Shown here piece after piece: positions 31,470 through 43,950 of a stretch of DNA of 64,000 bases. Source of the stretch: Pyronema omphalodes (taxonomy: Eukaryota; Ascomycota; Pezizomycetes; Pezizales; Pyronemataceae); the NCBI GenBank assembly GCA_024516155.1, contig JAJJXM010000050.1, positions 310,001 through 374,000 of the forward strand, read 5' to 3'. The translations under genes and the position numbers were made by a program. Position 1 is the stretch's first letter; every line of letters begins with the position of its first letter. The notes beneath the pieces were generated by a model. It saw nothing but the letters and a program-made list of their open reading frames with translations, had not been told where the DNA came from and made no database searches.

Positions 31470-33072
31470 ACGCCTTTGAGATCTGACTGTTTTTTTTATT
31501 CGCGTGGCCTTTTGATAGCTCTAACGATATTACCCACCAATCTTTTTCAACAATACCATCGGCGACAAAGGAAATATACAACAAAAACCCCTGAGGGACT
31601 TATTAGCCATCAACCAATACCTTACAACAAGGTAACGAAGCTCTTGCCACGTCTGTCAATCTCATTTTCCTGTCTTCGTTCAGGATTCCAATTTTCAAAT
31701 TCGGGAAATGCGATGTCACCGGGGAATGATGATATGTTCTTTGTACAGTCAAGCGGTAAGGGTATTGGAGATTACGGAGAGTACGGAGGGTACGGAAAGT
31801 ACTACAGGGACTATGGATTCACCAATCAGATTCATAAACTAGTACTCATGAGGCACCTTTCTCGTTTTCAATCTGATCGATCTCAAAATTAGATGTTATT
31901 ATTGCGTACCCAAAACGTCACGTATGGAGATAGATTATTTCCTCGTTCCCTAGGGTTACTTTTGCGAAGCTATAGTTTCATTGGTTTGGACAATGAGCTG
32001 GCAGTGCTGATTGTTCTCTTCAGTCTATCGAGCAAGATGGTGAGCTAAGAGATACGGAGGAAATAATGCTTTGTTTTCAGGACATCATAGATCCAAAGGC
32101 ATAGATTGTTAAAATTGGGGATTTAAAAATCAAGGCCGAGACTGGAATTGTTTTCAAACGTATTCAAAGCTTGTACAAACATAAACTGATAGTTGAGAAA
32201 TGCCAAGGAATCATGGATTAAGATTTTCTACTGGGAAGGAGTTGAGCTGTATATGTATCGAAGTGGCCATGGGCAAGGGCAGGCTTGTATATCATTTGCT
32301 ATTTTTTCTTTTATCTTTTTACTGCTATTTTCTAGAACTTCGGTGAGTATTTAGCTAAATTCGTGCTGAGGGTACTCCGTGCAATGATGAGGTGTTTTCG
32401 GGATAATATAATTGATAGTTGTTGTTGAGGCTATAATGCTATAATGCTGTCAGTGGCGCGAAAGCAATTTATGACCTCATCATGAAGATAATTTTCATTG
32501 ACTCTAAAGATCTAAGTTGTTTCTGGTGTCAGTGCTGATCTAGCCAATAATCTACAATTACTTACCCTAATACGATTACCATCCATGTGTTAGTGATATT
32601 GTGTGACACCTTATGCGTGTGGAGCCCATACGTGGCACATACTGAGAGCGTCACGGTGATAAGTATATAGCAGATCTTTTTATTCTACGTTCTGTCAAAA
32701 CGCCCGGTGGTCCTAATTATTATTCATCTGGGAAAGTTTTCTGCATTCAGCCAAAGATAAAAGTTTGACTGCAGCATATACATATATACGTATTACAGCT
32801 ATGCACTTTTGAAACTCCCCACTTTTGGTATACAAAATTTTATTGCGAAGATTACTGACTTTGTATTGAGGCGCTTGTGTCTTTCACGAATCTCTCGCTG
32901 ACCGCATTCGCTGCCTCGCCAATCTTCGGTCCGATCTCTTCGGTCACCATCCGGTCTCACCCCTGCACCTTTCAGGCCGTTGTGTTAGCGCGTCGTACTC
33001 CGGCAACTTAAACCACCCACCACGGCGTAACCCTCCGAACATCCCACGCGACCTTGAATCCTCCACGTCTCC
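31470..33072. other. Intergenic, no gene seen
   Basis: An open frame at 31,476-31,892 could be decay of the missing 3' part of the gene to the left, but shows no similarity I recognise. The rest is AT-rich. From about 32,880 a C/T-rich stretch fits the promoter and leader of the RRM gene. Confidence 0.45.
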
Positions 33073-34242
33073 ATGGCACCAAGGTCTCTTCGCGACGAGA
33101 TTACACTCGACGACTTACTAGCACGGGGTATGGTTTCAGAGTCTTCTAGCTACAATCTTCTTCTAATCATTGCTCTTAGAGCGTCGCGCAAAGGCTTCGA
33201 AGTTAGCTTCCGAGATTCTGGGAAAGGCGCGTTTTGACAAGGTTTGTTAACCTGAATAATTACAGAGTTTCAAGCTGACAGTGAAAGGATGGAAAACCGA
33301 AACGGCTCTCAAGCATTGGAAGCATCGTGAAACCGACGTCGATCCATGGAATCAGTATTTCCAACGCCACAGCGCGTGCATTACAGGGCAATAGGCTGTT
33401 TGAGGCTTTACACCCGGAACATCGTCACATAATATCGTCACTTCCGCCACCTCGAGAGAATCAAGACCACCATGACTATCGGGATCATAGGGGAGATCAT
33501 TATGTGGGTAGAAGGAGTCGGGACTACAAGATAGATCGTTACGTCGGTACAGGGAATCGGGATAACAGAGACCACCGGGACAGTCGGGATAATAGGGATA
33601 ATAAATTTCAGCGGGATAATAGGAAACACCGGGACAATAGTGGCAGTCGGGACAGTATGGACAATAAGAACAACTGGGAGAACCGGGGGAAATATGAAAA
33701 CACGCCACAGGTTAAAATCCGTGGAGCTGGCCGAGAAGATGAGATTAATATTAGGGGTGTTGCGGTACCAACACAACCAGTGATACAGGCTTCCAATTTC
33801 GCGCCAGGAACTACCCAGGAGGATATCAAGCATGCTATGATGGCCTACGGAACTGTTCTGAGCTGTCTTATCCTGACCACCGAACCAGTTATTGTAGTTG
33901 AGCTTATTTTTGAGACTATTGAACAGTGCCAGAGAATTGTGCAGAAGTTTAATGGTGTTACTGCAGATGGTATGTTTTTGGGGTCAGGTATATAGACACA
34001 TACTAACAGAACATATAGGCAGGAAACTTAGTGTATCCTTTAAGACAACACCCGCGGTGGGCTTGATGCACTTACCAGATCGGAAACCGATACTAGATCC
34101 ATACGCCGAGCGAATAGAGGCGGATCGTCAAAGGCGTGTGGAGAGCATATCCTACACTGACGGGTCATACGGAATGGCGGCACCGCCGATTTACTCGGAT
34201 GCATTGTTAAGGAAGGGACGCGGGTTCTTAATCAACAACTGA
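33073..34242 (+). CDS. RRM RNA-binding protein with an Arg-Asp-rich repeat region (340 aa, 4 exons)
   Basis: Model: exons 33,073-33,127, 33,180-33,241, 33,288-33,969 and 34,019-34,242, totalling 341 codons. The last intron has a perfect TACTAAC branch site. Residues about 95-155 are built of RD/RDN/RDH/RDS dipeptide runs; an RRM covers about 203-277 (VIQASNFAPGTTQEDIKHAM, VIVVELIFETIEQCQR, then GRKLSVSF after the intron). The tail includes LDPYAERIEADRQRR. RRM plus RD-type repeats suggest mRNA processing or export in the nucleus (inference). Exon 3 is uncertain: acceptor 33,265 gives an attractive but soon-terminated frame, while acceptor 33,287 keeps the frame into the RRM and is preferred. 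Confidence 0.7.
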
Positions 34243-35506
34243 AGCCTGAAGCTGGTAATTCTCGGTGCATCGTTTTGTGTGAGATTACTCCACTGAGAGT
34301 TGTATGATTTCGGGATTCATGGGGCGATTTTGGAATTAGCCATGCGAAATTATGAACGTTGATTGTTACTCCCACATTACATAGATACATGTCATGCTAG
34401 ATCATGGCTTGATTCTGTGTCTATATGGTGTCCACTCCGTTATGCATGCAACAATACTTTTTAGTCGGAGTTAATTTACCTAGGGGAAAATATTTTTTTA
34501 GTAGTCGGCAATTATTAGGCTATGCGTAGATAGTGTTAGATTACTCTTTAAAAAATGAAAAAGAAACGCCCCTGTTTATCTTTAAGTTATTTTTCGTGCT
34601 TTATGAAACTCTTTTTTTCAATGATCTATTCAGAGATCAGAAGCCATTGCATAGATAACAGTGAACTCCATATGGCCTGGTTTAGTATGATGTATATCCA
34701 TAGAAATATGCAAATAACAACCAACATTCATATAATTTCCATACCCTAACTCAAAAATCATCCAATTAGTCAGAAATTATACAGGCTCTCATGGCCGGAT
34801 GTGGAACTGAAAGTCGTGGTTATGTATCACAATTTCACCGAACGAAGGCGGTGGGGCGGTGGGATGAGATGGTAGGATGAGATGATGGGGCGGATGGGGT
34901 GGATGGGGTGGAAGGGGCGGACGCGGGTCCTCTTTATAAGCCCACTCCAAAATCCCCTAACCCCATCCCGTACTAAGAAAAAGCTTAGAAAAATCATCCT
35001 CCGTTGTCCATTTCATCCGTTTCATCCATTACCCATCCCCAGATGACGTTGTGCTGCTGTAAACTCCGTTGTCTAGGTCTGTATCCGTTATCCATCTTCC
35101 CGGGTATCCATCTTCCCGTGTATTATATGACGTCGTGATTGTAGTTGCGATGGTGGAAACTCCGTCATCCAGGCAGGAAAAAGTAAAAAGGAAAAAGGAG
35201 GGAATGATATAACCTGAAGGTTTGGTTTCGGGTAGCGGTGGGTTTAAAGCGGTAGGAAGAATTTATCTCGATGATTATAAGGTTTATTTCTTGGCACGGA
35301 TATGGATTGTAGGTTGCTAGTCATGGAATATCACTGGTGGGAGTGGAGTATGTATAAACTGTTGTAGAAACTGTTGTTTTTGATAAGCGAAAGTTAGAGA
35401 TAAAGTTAGAGACAGAGATAGAGATAGAAATAGGGGGAGTTGCTTGGATGGAGTTGTTGTGGGGTTTTGGGGTGGTTGCATGTAGAGATGGGGATTGGGG
35501 TATTGA

Positions 35507-35526
35507 GGGGGGGGGGGGGGGGGGGG
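35507..35526. repeat. G20 homopolymer
   Basis: Twenty consecutive G. Comparable runs are at 40,206-40,223 (C18), 44,275-44,295 (G21), 47,820-47,844 (C25) and 62,353-62,372 (G20). Run lengths in assemblies are unreliable at such sites. Confidence 0.9.
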
Positions 35527-37027
35527 TTGCTTTGCGCGGAGTATGCTGGATGGCGGATACGTGGAATAACTACAGCACCAACCCTGCCCCGCCCTGTCCA
35601 ATGCCAAAGAAGGTGAATAGAATAAAAATAGAAACAAATTTTTTAATTATACGGTGAGAAAAGATAATAATCAATACTATGAATATTTTTATGCTTCATA
35701 CATAAACTCCAGCTTACATAATTATCCGAACTAATGGGTATGTATCTATTTCAAGGTAATGAATATTTAGCTCTGGGTTATAAATCGTGTGTAGTTACTC
35801 AGAGATATCGGGAAAGGGAAGTGAATGATGTGAGTGATGTAAATGATGCAAATAATGTAACATATTATAATTCTGCTTTCTGTACACATACATACATATA
35901 CATATCCCTGTATATCCCTGTATATCCAAGCACATCCAAGTATGCCAATCATGTCCATAATATCAATGACGTCAACCATATCGATATTAACATCGATGTT
36001 TCTGTGCATTATACATTATACATTATTCAAGATTTAAGATCTAATATCAATCTCCCAAGATTTTGCTGTATGGTATGTGAAGTATATCTTGAAATATCTA
36101 TATGTATGTCAATATAGAATCTAGATCCTCTGGCATTTATAATCTCCATGACTGAGGTATCCGTAGGTGGGGATGAAAATGCAGAGAGACAGAAATTGAA
36201 TATCGTGAGAGCCAGCTACCTATCGGTTGAAATTGTAATTTGTTTATCCGTTTGATTATTTTTACGCCTTTTTCTATGCTGCTATGAATATGGGGTATGG
36301 GATATATCATATGTAAACGTATGGGCTTTTTATTTCTTTTGTGTTTATGCGCAGAGATGAATCTAGAAGCCGAAGTCCAGATACGAAATTATCTCTTTCA
36401 AAAAGAAATTCAGATATGATATGCAATTTTTCGTCAACTGTTGTAGATTTACGCCAATACACACGAAATTACTTGTTATAGATATCACTGTTCCATAAGT
36501 CAGATGAATCATAAGAACTACGCAATCTTTCCTTACGAGTCTTTTTTTACGACCTACGATATAAAGGCAATCTCAAAGCGATCATCTCATAAGAATCAAA
36601 ATCCATTTCTCCCTATATCTATTTCTCCCTATCCCTATATCTCCCTCTCTCTATCTCTATCTCTAGAAACGAAAACCCCTCTCCGTACCACCAAACCCCG
36701 CCATATCTAAAAAAGTCAAGTCTCAAGTCTCGAGTCTCAGATGACAACAACAGCAGCAACAGCAACAACTACTATTACTATTGTGAAACATGCTATGTAT
36801 ACTTATTAGTTAAAGACCAAGGCAGTAAATACCTTCTTCTTTCTTCTTTCTGCTGCTCTGCTGCTGTGTTTCTACATATATACTTTGATGTAGGTATGTG
36901 TGTGTGACTATGTATACGTAAAGCTCGCCGGCTAATCAGATTTTTTTTTTTTTAGAAATGATGCGTGGATTGTTTTTGTTTCTATTTCTGTGTGTTTGTA
37001 TTTCTATTTTCAGTTTGTGCTCGTGTG

Positions 37028-37170
37028 ATATTGACAGTGATAGTGATAGTGATAGTGATAGTGATAGTGATAGTGATAGTGATAGTGATAGTGATAGTGA
37101 TAGTGATAGTGATAGTGATAGTGATCTTGATAGTGATAGTGATAGTGATAGTGATATTGATATTGATATT
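37028..37170 (+). repeat. GTGATA hexamer microsatellite (about 20 units)
   Basis: Near-perfect GTGATA repeats, with GATATT variants at the right end. In one frame they would read as an Asp-Ser chain after a hydrophobic 25-residue stretch, but no splice or domain context supports a gene. Confidence 0.93.
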
Positions 37171-40100
37171 TATTTGTGAATATAGACTATTTGTAGAACG
37201 GTTATAGATGTAACGTTTCTTTTCTAAATGCATAGAAGTGAGTAGCGAGGGTGGAATAATAAGGTGGATGTTGAATCACTATGCCATATGAAAATTTCTT
37301 TGGGATCTGGTTTTTATTGTACGGTACTTGGAATAGTTGTGGTAGTTCCCTTCGCTTCCATGCAAAAATGTTAGAATGTCAGAATGTCAGAGTGTCATAT
37401 GTATGAACACAAGAACAAAGCCCCTTAAATATTGTGCGAAAAGGTGCTTTTATGTACAGCCTATCAAATTCTGTAGCGCCATATCTACCGATATATTGAT
37501 GCGCGTGCGCAGTCAGGTATGTAGGGGGGGGGGGGGGGATCATCGGACATGTAAAACAAACGCTAAGGAATCCCGCCGCCGACCGCGGGGTAGTCTAGTG
37601 CAACTACATACGCGGCTTCGCGGGGCTTTGCGGGGGTTTACCGGGCGTCGGCGAATTGTCCAGACTCCAGACGGCTTGCACCGGAGATGTCGATTTTCTG
37701 GAACGCCGGGCAGATCAGTGATGAGCTTGGCGTTGTAATTTTGGGGCGGGGAGCTGTGAGGGTATGGTGCCATGCTTGCTTACTTTCAAGGCTGAGATGA
37801 TGGCTGTAAGGGGGGTTTTCTTTTTGACAAAAAAAGATTCTTTTGTTTGTGTTCGGTATTCTTGGAAGGTTTTCGGTGAAAAATATACATAATTCAAAGA
37901 TAAAGACTTTACATTCTTTCGGTCCGATGTCTATTGGCCAATCGATCGTGTTACGTCGTCGACACCACCGGTGCTGCTATGGCGCCACAGATAGCTAGCA
38001 CGTGAGGCTTAGAGGCTGTTGCTTCCGCCGCCGCTGCTGCTGCTGCTGCTGCTGCTGCTTCCCAAAAACTCGGCTTGCAGCCTCTCGTCTTCAAAGAGCT
38101 GTTCTGTTCTAGCGTTCGATTCGATTCGGGTGATCGAAACTCATCAACTCTCTGGTATGGTATGTAATCTTCGAATTGTTCGTTTTCCAACCAAATCGCT
38201 GATACTGACTGCAGTAACCAATCCAACTCATAGACACAATTCGTCGCCGTCGAATCGCCGTAACAGATCTCTTTGATAGCTCCGACAATACAAAACGAGC
38301 TGCGGCTACCTGCCTTGCCTGACGACTTATTACAAAGGCGTATTTTCGTTGGTCGGTGATAGGGGGCATCAAAACACCGCTGCAATTACATATTATTACC
38401 GAACTCGTCGTACGTTTGTCTTTCTATCCTCTGTCTTCTGTTGTGTCGCGGACCTCGGAATTCTAAAAGTAACGCGATCATTTACAAGGAAGAGCACTGA
38501 GCGAGAGAAGGGAAATGTCCCCACGTACCACCCCAATCCATTCGAAGAAACAGCAACACAGTGCTCCGACAAAGTTCAGCCAGACCAAAAAAAAAGACAT
38601 GTTGCAATCTTCAACGAAACAGCGAGCGAGTGTTTTTAATGATTTACACGGTTTGTTTCAACTTCTTTCTTTGCTTCACCTTGGTCGTTCAAGATGGTCG
38701 CCGGCCTTTTTTTTTCCTACCCCAGCTCAGCTCTCACAGCTCCGCCCCCAGCTCAGTCCTCCCCCAACACACTCCTCAAACCACTCTTCAACTCACTTCC
38801 CATCTCACTCCCCCCCAAACACACTGCCCCAAGCTCAGGATCCAACCAACCAACCATTTCGCTAGCACGTCTTGGTTTCTGTTTGATTGCAGACAGGGAT
38901 ACCGCAGGGAGACGCTCATCCACCCATGACCCACGAGTGGCATCATAGGTTGGAGGGTTGGCATTTGGCATACGGCGGCTGACTGATGACAGTTTCTGCG
39001 CAGTGTTCATTCACAAGTTACGCCTCAACACCTGTTTTCGGTTTGGTTACATACGCGGGGAGGAGGAGGAGGACGCTCAGATTTTTTGGCTTGTGGCTAC
39101 ACCACTAAGCAGCGACAGACTCTAGAGCCTAGTCTCGACCGGTGACTGGACGACTGACTGGATTTAGTGGTTGAGGTGCCGTCGTCGACGCTCGCTGACT
39201 CTGATGGGGGAAACACACCAGCAGCCCACCAAGCAACACCAGCAGCCCACCAAAGCACAACCGGCCCACCAAAGCAACCACAGCAACCAACCAACCCAAC
39301 TCTCTTCTCAACCTTCAGCCAACGAACGACTTCTCTACTTTCTCGTCGAACAGCAACAACCCGCGACCCGTCCAACATCTCTCTCTCTCTTTCTCTTTCT
39401 CCTCTTTGCTCTCTCTCTCTTTGTTCCTCCTCCCTTTTACTTTTCCTTTCTTTCTTTCCTTTCTTCCTTACTCAGTCATTCCCCCCACCCCCCCCCCCCC
39501 CTCCCCTCCACCCCCCCGACCGCAGCAGCCCAGCAGCAGCAGCAGCAAGCAAGCAGAGCAAGCAGCACTTCCGCCCTGCCGCCACCTCCACCACCCACAA
39601 ACACAACCATCAACCGCTGTCTGGCCAACTAACACCACCAACCTTGGCTCACGGCCAGCAAAGCACGCTACAGCATTACCAGCAGACGATCCTCGCCGCA
39701 ACAATTCTAATGAATCCGACACATTTGATACATTTTTATTTTAATGACGGTGTATCATGAAGCTCTGATTAGAGTAGACCCTATTAACCCCCGATAATCC
39801 ACCTGTTGTTATTCACCCTAACGAAGGCGGTATCATTCAGCGGCAACAGATGCTGCCACAACCCCAGCAACACGGACGGATGGCAACGCAAAGCGAAGGG
39901 GTGTGAGACGCGGAGGGCAGCAGAGTCGGTTTGCGACCGTCTATTTGGGGCGGATTTGGGTTGGTGGGGAGGGGCAAAAAAAAGGGGAGGGGGGAGGGGG
40001 GGTGTCGCCGGGGATGGGTGGTGTCACTGGTGTGTGTGTGTGTCCCAGGTTGGTTCCAGCCTACTTTCCGCTATTCTCTTCTCGGAATGACGACGCTCCG

Positions 40101-40923
40101 ACTCCGAAATTTCCTTCCTTGTTTGATCCGACCAGTGGCCAACCCCCCACCCACCCATCCCACCACAACAGTGCTCACAAGCACAAGCACAAGCAACAGC
40201 GCCAGCCCCCCCCCCCCCCCCCCTTCCCACCCCAACCCCCTTCTATCGTTCTTTCTCCTTCGCCTTGCTTCTTCTTCCTTCCTGTCTCTATCCTATCCTC
40301 GAGCAACATGAGTTTGCTTTCGCTTGCTTTTCTTCTGTCTTGTCTTGTCTGTTGTCGCTTGCTTGAGCTTCTCGCTGCTCCCCCCCGCGGTCTCTGCTTG
40401 CTCGCGCCCGATAACACTCACTCACTCACTTACTCACTCACCCATTCCCTTCCTCTTTCCCCTCGCCTCCACCTCCACCTACGGGCTCTGCTGCTCCTGC
40501 TGCTATTGCTGGCTGACGCAACGATGCTGGTGTGTAGTGGAAGGGGGGGTGGTGGCGCGGCTGGTCGGTGTTTGATGCCTTACCACCAACCACTGGCACT
40601 TTCCACTCTGATCGCTTTCCGTCATACACTCTGTACGTGCACGGACTTCATCTTTTTATTTTTTTCTTCCTTGACGTGATCATATCTATCGCGGTGGGTA
40701 TTCTCGGCCCTGCTGCTGCCCTAACCGTCTGTTTCTCTGGCACGGAAAGCGGTGATGTGTCATTTTGCACCGTTAGTGAAAAAAAAAATGTGGCCCCGTC
40801 GCTGCGCTTTTAGTGTTGGCCGCGATCTAAGATTTCTTTCATGCTGCCGCAGTGTGGCTTGGCACAAGTAGCAAGTACCACTAGCGGCTTTTCGAATGAC
40901 TCCTCGCCCACATATGCGTAAAC

Positions 40924-40930
40924 TATAAAA
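40924..40930 (+). promoter_or_regulatory. TATA box upstream of the TBP gene
   Basis: TATAAAA lies 572 nt before the TBP start codon. The whole interval to the start at 41,502 contains no ATG, is pyrimidine-rich and reads like a transcribed leader; CACCACAG at about 41,437-41,444 could be the acceptor of a leader intron. Confidence 0.5.
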
Positions 40931-41501
40931 GGCCACCGTCCCCCTCTGCGCAAATTTTTCGAAATCCCTTGGCCAGCCGTGCTTACAAACGACCCCCAAA
41001 TCCTACCCATCCAACCTCCCACACAACACGTCCGAGACAGATTTTTTTCGAAACATCGCTCGTCGACGCGTATAATACTTGTCTGTTCGAAGTGTTTTTT
41101 TTATACATTTAAAACACGTCGACCAGCTGTAACTCTCATTCACCACCGGAATACCTAACATCGCTTGGACGCGTCTGGCAAACACCACTCCTTGCGACAT
41201 CCAACTACGATTCCCGACCCTACACCTCACTTCTGCCGACCCACAGAAGTAACCGCGTCGTCGTCTTTCGTTCCTACTTCCGTTGTACCACCTCCAGGGG
41301 AGACATTTGGTTGTTTATCTCCTGTGCATCGCTTGCTAAGTTCACGGCTCAGTCAGCACGACTTGAACCCTTTTGAAGCACATTCAACCATCACATTCAA
41401 CACGCTTCCCTGTTGATCATTAAATATACTTTGTCTCACCACAGACTTACATCGTCGTCGCGGACATAAACCCATCCACTACCGTGTTCACTACCAACAT
41501 C

Positions 41502-42462
41502 ATGTCTGCAATTATTTCGCACCCCGAAACTGCCCTGCAGGCAAAGGCATTTACTGCTCCCACTTCTCTCTCCTACCCAGGCGGTGCCGGTGACCTTACC
41601 CCACCCTCTTCCGACGTCGAAGGACGCAGAGGCCAGCAATCGAACGGTTCGATGCAAGGTCAGGACCCCGCAACTGGCAATACCCCGGTTACGCCCGCTG
41701 CTACTCCTGGCCAGGCTCCTGGTGTGAGTGGCATCGTGCCGACCTTGCAGTGAGTATTCCTCTTGTCTTTGAGCGTGTTTTTCTTCTTCCAAACATGGGC
41801 TTAACTGGCATGCCGGAGGAAAGAAACATCGTGGCCACTGTCAATCTTGACTGCCGCTTGGACCTGAAGACGATTGCGCTGCATGCAAGAAACGCAGAGT
41901 ACAATCCAAAGGTACTACTCTGCTTTACCATAGCCACTTCATTAGTGAATACATTGCTTATACGAATAAACTGTTTAGCGTTTTGCCGCTGTGATTATGC
42001 GCATCCGTGAACCGAAGACCACCGCCTTGATCTTCGCGTCCGGCAAGATGGTCGTTACTGGTGCCAAATCGGAGGATGATTCCAAGCTCGCTTCCCGGAA
42101 ATACGCACGCATTATCCAGAAGCTTGGATTCGGAGCTAAGTTTACCGACTTCAAGATCCAAAACATTGTTGGTTCTTGTGACATCAAGTTCCCTATCCGT
42201 CTCGAGGGTTTGGCTTCCCGCCATCACCACTTCAGCTCCTACGAGCCTGAGTTGTTTCCTGGTCTTATTTACAGAATGATCAAGCCGAAGATTGTGCTTT
42301 TAATCTTCGTTTCCGGCAAGATCGTTCTCACTGGTGCCAAAGTCAGAGAGGAGATTTACACTGCCTTTGAGTCCATCTACCCTGTGTTGTCAGGTGAGTC
42401 TTATTCATTCTATTCGTTCTGGTTCAGCGTACTAATTCTATATAGACTTCCGCAAAGTCTGA
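41502..42462 (+). CDS. TBP: TATA-binding protein (255 aa, 4 exons)
   Basis: Exons 41,502-41,749, 41,824-41,911, 41,979-42,393 and 42,446-42,462, exactly 256 codons. Introns of 74, 67 and 52 bp; the last exon encodes only six residues. The N-terminal about 80 residues are variable and Pro/Gly/Ser/Thr-rich. The core from [20 protein letters not shown] to the end contains two symmetrical repeats: [20 protein letters not shown] in the first and [20 protein letters not shown] in the second, with [20 protein letters not shown] between. This core is almost invariant in eukaryotes. It binds TATA DNA and nucleates TFIID, TFIIIB and SL1-type complexes in the nucleus. It is single-copy and essential in fungi. 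Confidence 0.98.
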
Positions 42463-42999
42463 TTGCAACACATTGTGTTTTAAGCGATCTTTATTCCATA
42501 CTGTATTACTATTACTGTTTTTCTTTTCTCCCTAAACACAATTTTTACGAGGGCACGACAAATTTAAAAGTTGGGTGGGCTGTGTGTGGGCTTAGTTTGG
42601 GCAATCGTGGGTAGTGGGCTTGGAACTGTTGGTTTGTGCACCAAATGTGTGCTGTTGGTGTTGAGGCTTCTTTTTTTCTTTTTCTTTACACATCATGCAT
42701 TACTGGCGCGAGTTTGGTTTTTTATCCTTTTTTTTTTCTTTCTGGGGTTTTCTTTTTTTTTTTTTTTTTTCTTTTAAATTGCTTGGGAACTTTCAGAGCT
42801 GGGGAAACATCACATTCACCTATGTAGAGTGGTTGGGTTTCACTTAGATTGGGGCGAGAGACTGTACAAAGTTTGGATGGTGTCTTGAGATTTGCTGGAT
42901 CTTGAGACAACAATGGGATGAGAGAAGAGGGCAATGATCCTAATCTTGACCAGCGCATTTAGCAGAGAAAATATGGCTGGTTAATAATATTACAAATGC

Positions 43000-43450
43000 C
43001 AAAGTTGCTGTTGCTGCAAAAAAAAATTGCCCTTGTTTCCTTGCAAATTTGATTTTTTTCCTTCTGCGACAAAGGTTCGCAATAACGGCGCTTAATGATA
43101 ATTTTAAAAAAAATTGTATAAGGAATTACATAGGATGGTTCCACAGAAGCTGTGTTGATATTACCGCTCGTCTATGTTGAAAGATAGTTGATATGATAAC
43201 ATAATCATCACTACATGATACATCCTGCCATACTCCCATGAAACCAAAGCCCCTTTTCATAGCGCCATGAACCCGAAACACAGACGAAACAGTAACAAAA
43301 ATGTCAGCGAACAACAACAAATTGATTTTTGTTTTTTTTTTTTTTTAAAGAAACGAAAGGAAACGAAATATGTTCGATTCAACCCCTCCCCACCTCTCTC
43401 GCAATTAACATAGCATGTACTCCACCTGAACCGCCGTATGGGGATAACTT
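43000..43450. repeat. Duplicated intergenic module, copy 1 (copy 2 at 47,480-47,830)
   Basis: Collinear matches with copy 2 include TTCCTTGCAAATTTGATTTT / TTCCTTGCACATTTGATTTT, GGCGCTTAATG, CGCTCGTCTATGTTG, CCCATGAAAC and ACCTGAACCGCCGT / ACCTTAGCCGCCGT. Both precede a GET4 copy by 2-3 kb, so they mark the same duplication. Confidence 0.75.
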
Positions 43451-43478
43451 GTAACCCCTTCATGGTTATTCATTTATT

Positions 43479-43560
43479 CATCCATCCATCCATCGATGCA
43501 TCCATCCATCCATCTATGCATCCATCCATCCATCCATCCATCCATCCATCCATCCATCCA
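43479..43560. repeat. CATC/ATCC tetranucleotide microsatellite
   Basis: About 20 ATCC units with GATGCA and TATGCA interruptions. Confidence 0.95.
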
Positions 43561-43587
43561 AAGAAATTCGAAGCCCCACCATATGAA

Positions 43588-43646
43588 CCCTAACTCGACC
43601 CTAACTCGACCCTAACTCGACCCTAACTCGACCCTAACTCGACCCT
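43588..43646. repeat. CCCTAACTCGA 11-bp minisatellite, five units
   Basis: Five perfect copies plus CCCT. Each unit contains CCCTAA, the common telomere hexamer of filamentous fungi. Confidence 0.95.
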
Positions 43647-43789
43647 CTTGGAATCTACATACATACATACATACTGTGACATAGTATAATGTAAGAGGTA
43701 TACTCGTGGTTATGATGATGATGATGATGATGATGGGGTTTGTGAAGTTAATATAGCCTGGTATCTCGTGGGGTCTCGTGGCGTGTGGA

Positions 43790-43950
43790 TAGGTGGAAGG
43801 TGGAAGGTGGGAAATGGAATGGAATGGAAAATGGAAACGGGGAATGGAAATGGAAATGGAATGGAAATGGAATGGAAATGGAATGGAAACGGGGAATGCA
43901 GGAAAATGGAATGGAAACGGGGAATGCAGGAAAATGGAAACGGGGAATTG
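43790..43950. repeat. GGAAATGGAAT-type purine minisatellite
   Basis: Imperfect GGAAAT/GGAAT/GGAAACGGGGAATGC repeats; any frame across it is open only because of its composition. Confidence 0.85.

Larger units (their letters stand above)
34243..40900. other. About 6.7 kb gene-free, simple-repeat-rich region
   Basis: I see no gene. Contents: GGAT/GGGG-rich stretch (34,850-34,930) with a CATCC-rich counterpart (35,005-35,035); G20 run (35,507-35,526); GTGATA hexamer array (37,028-37,170); G run near 37,527; GCT/CTG triplet run (38,028-38,060); long pyrimidine-rich tracts (39,380-39,530); C18 run (40,206-40,223). Long frames here, such as those coding for Ser/Pro/His-rich or poly-Ala chains, are products of composition. 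A GC-richer block at 37,545-37,735 stands out, but its frames match nothing I know. Confidence 0.6.

Noticed and set aside
37540..37773. GC-richer block with open frames on both strands
   Set aside because: Composition explains the open frames; no known family or splice structure.
37951..38385. Minus-strand frame with a poly-Ala run
   Set aside because: The Ala run is the CTG/GCT microsatellite; the rest has no conserved features.
39167..40679. Overlapping 100-258 codon frames rich in Ser, Pro, Gln, His, Leu
   Set aside because: Produced by long C/T and CA tracts, open in all three frames at once, with homopolymers inside.
43479..43646. CRISPR-like array
   Set aside because: Direct tandem units without spacers in a eukaryotic nuclear genome; these are satellites.
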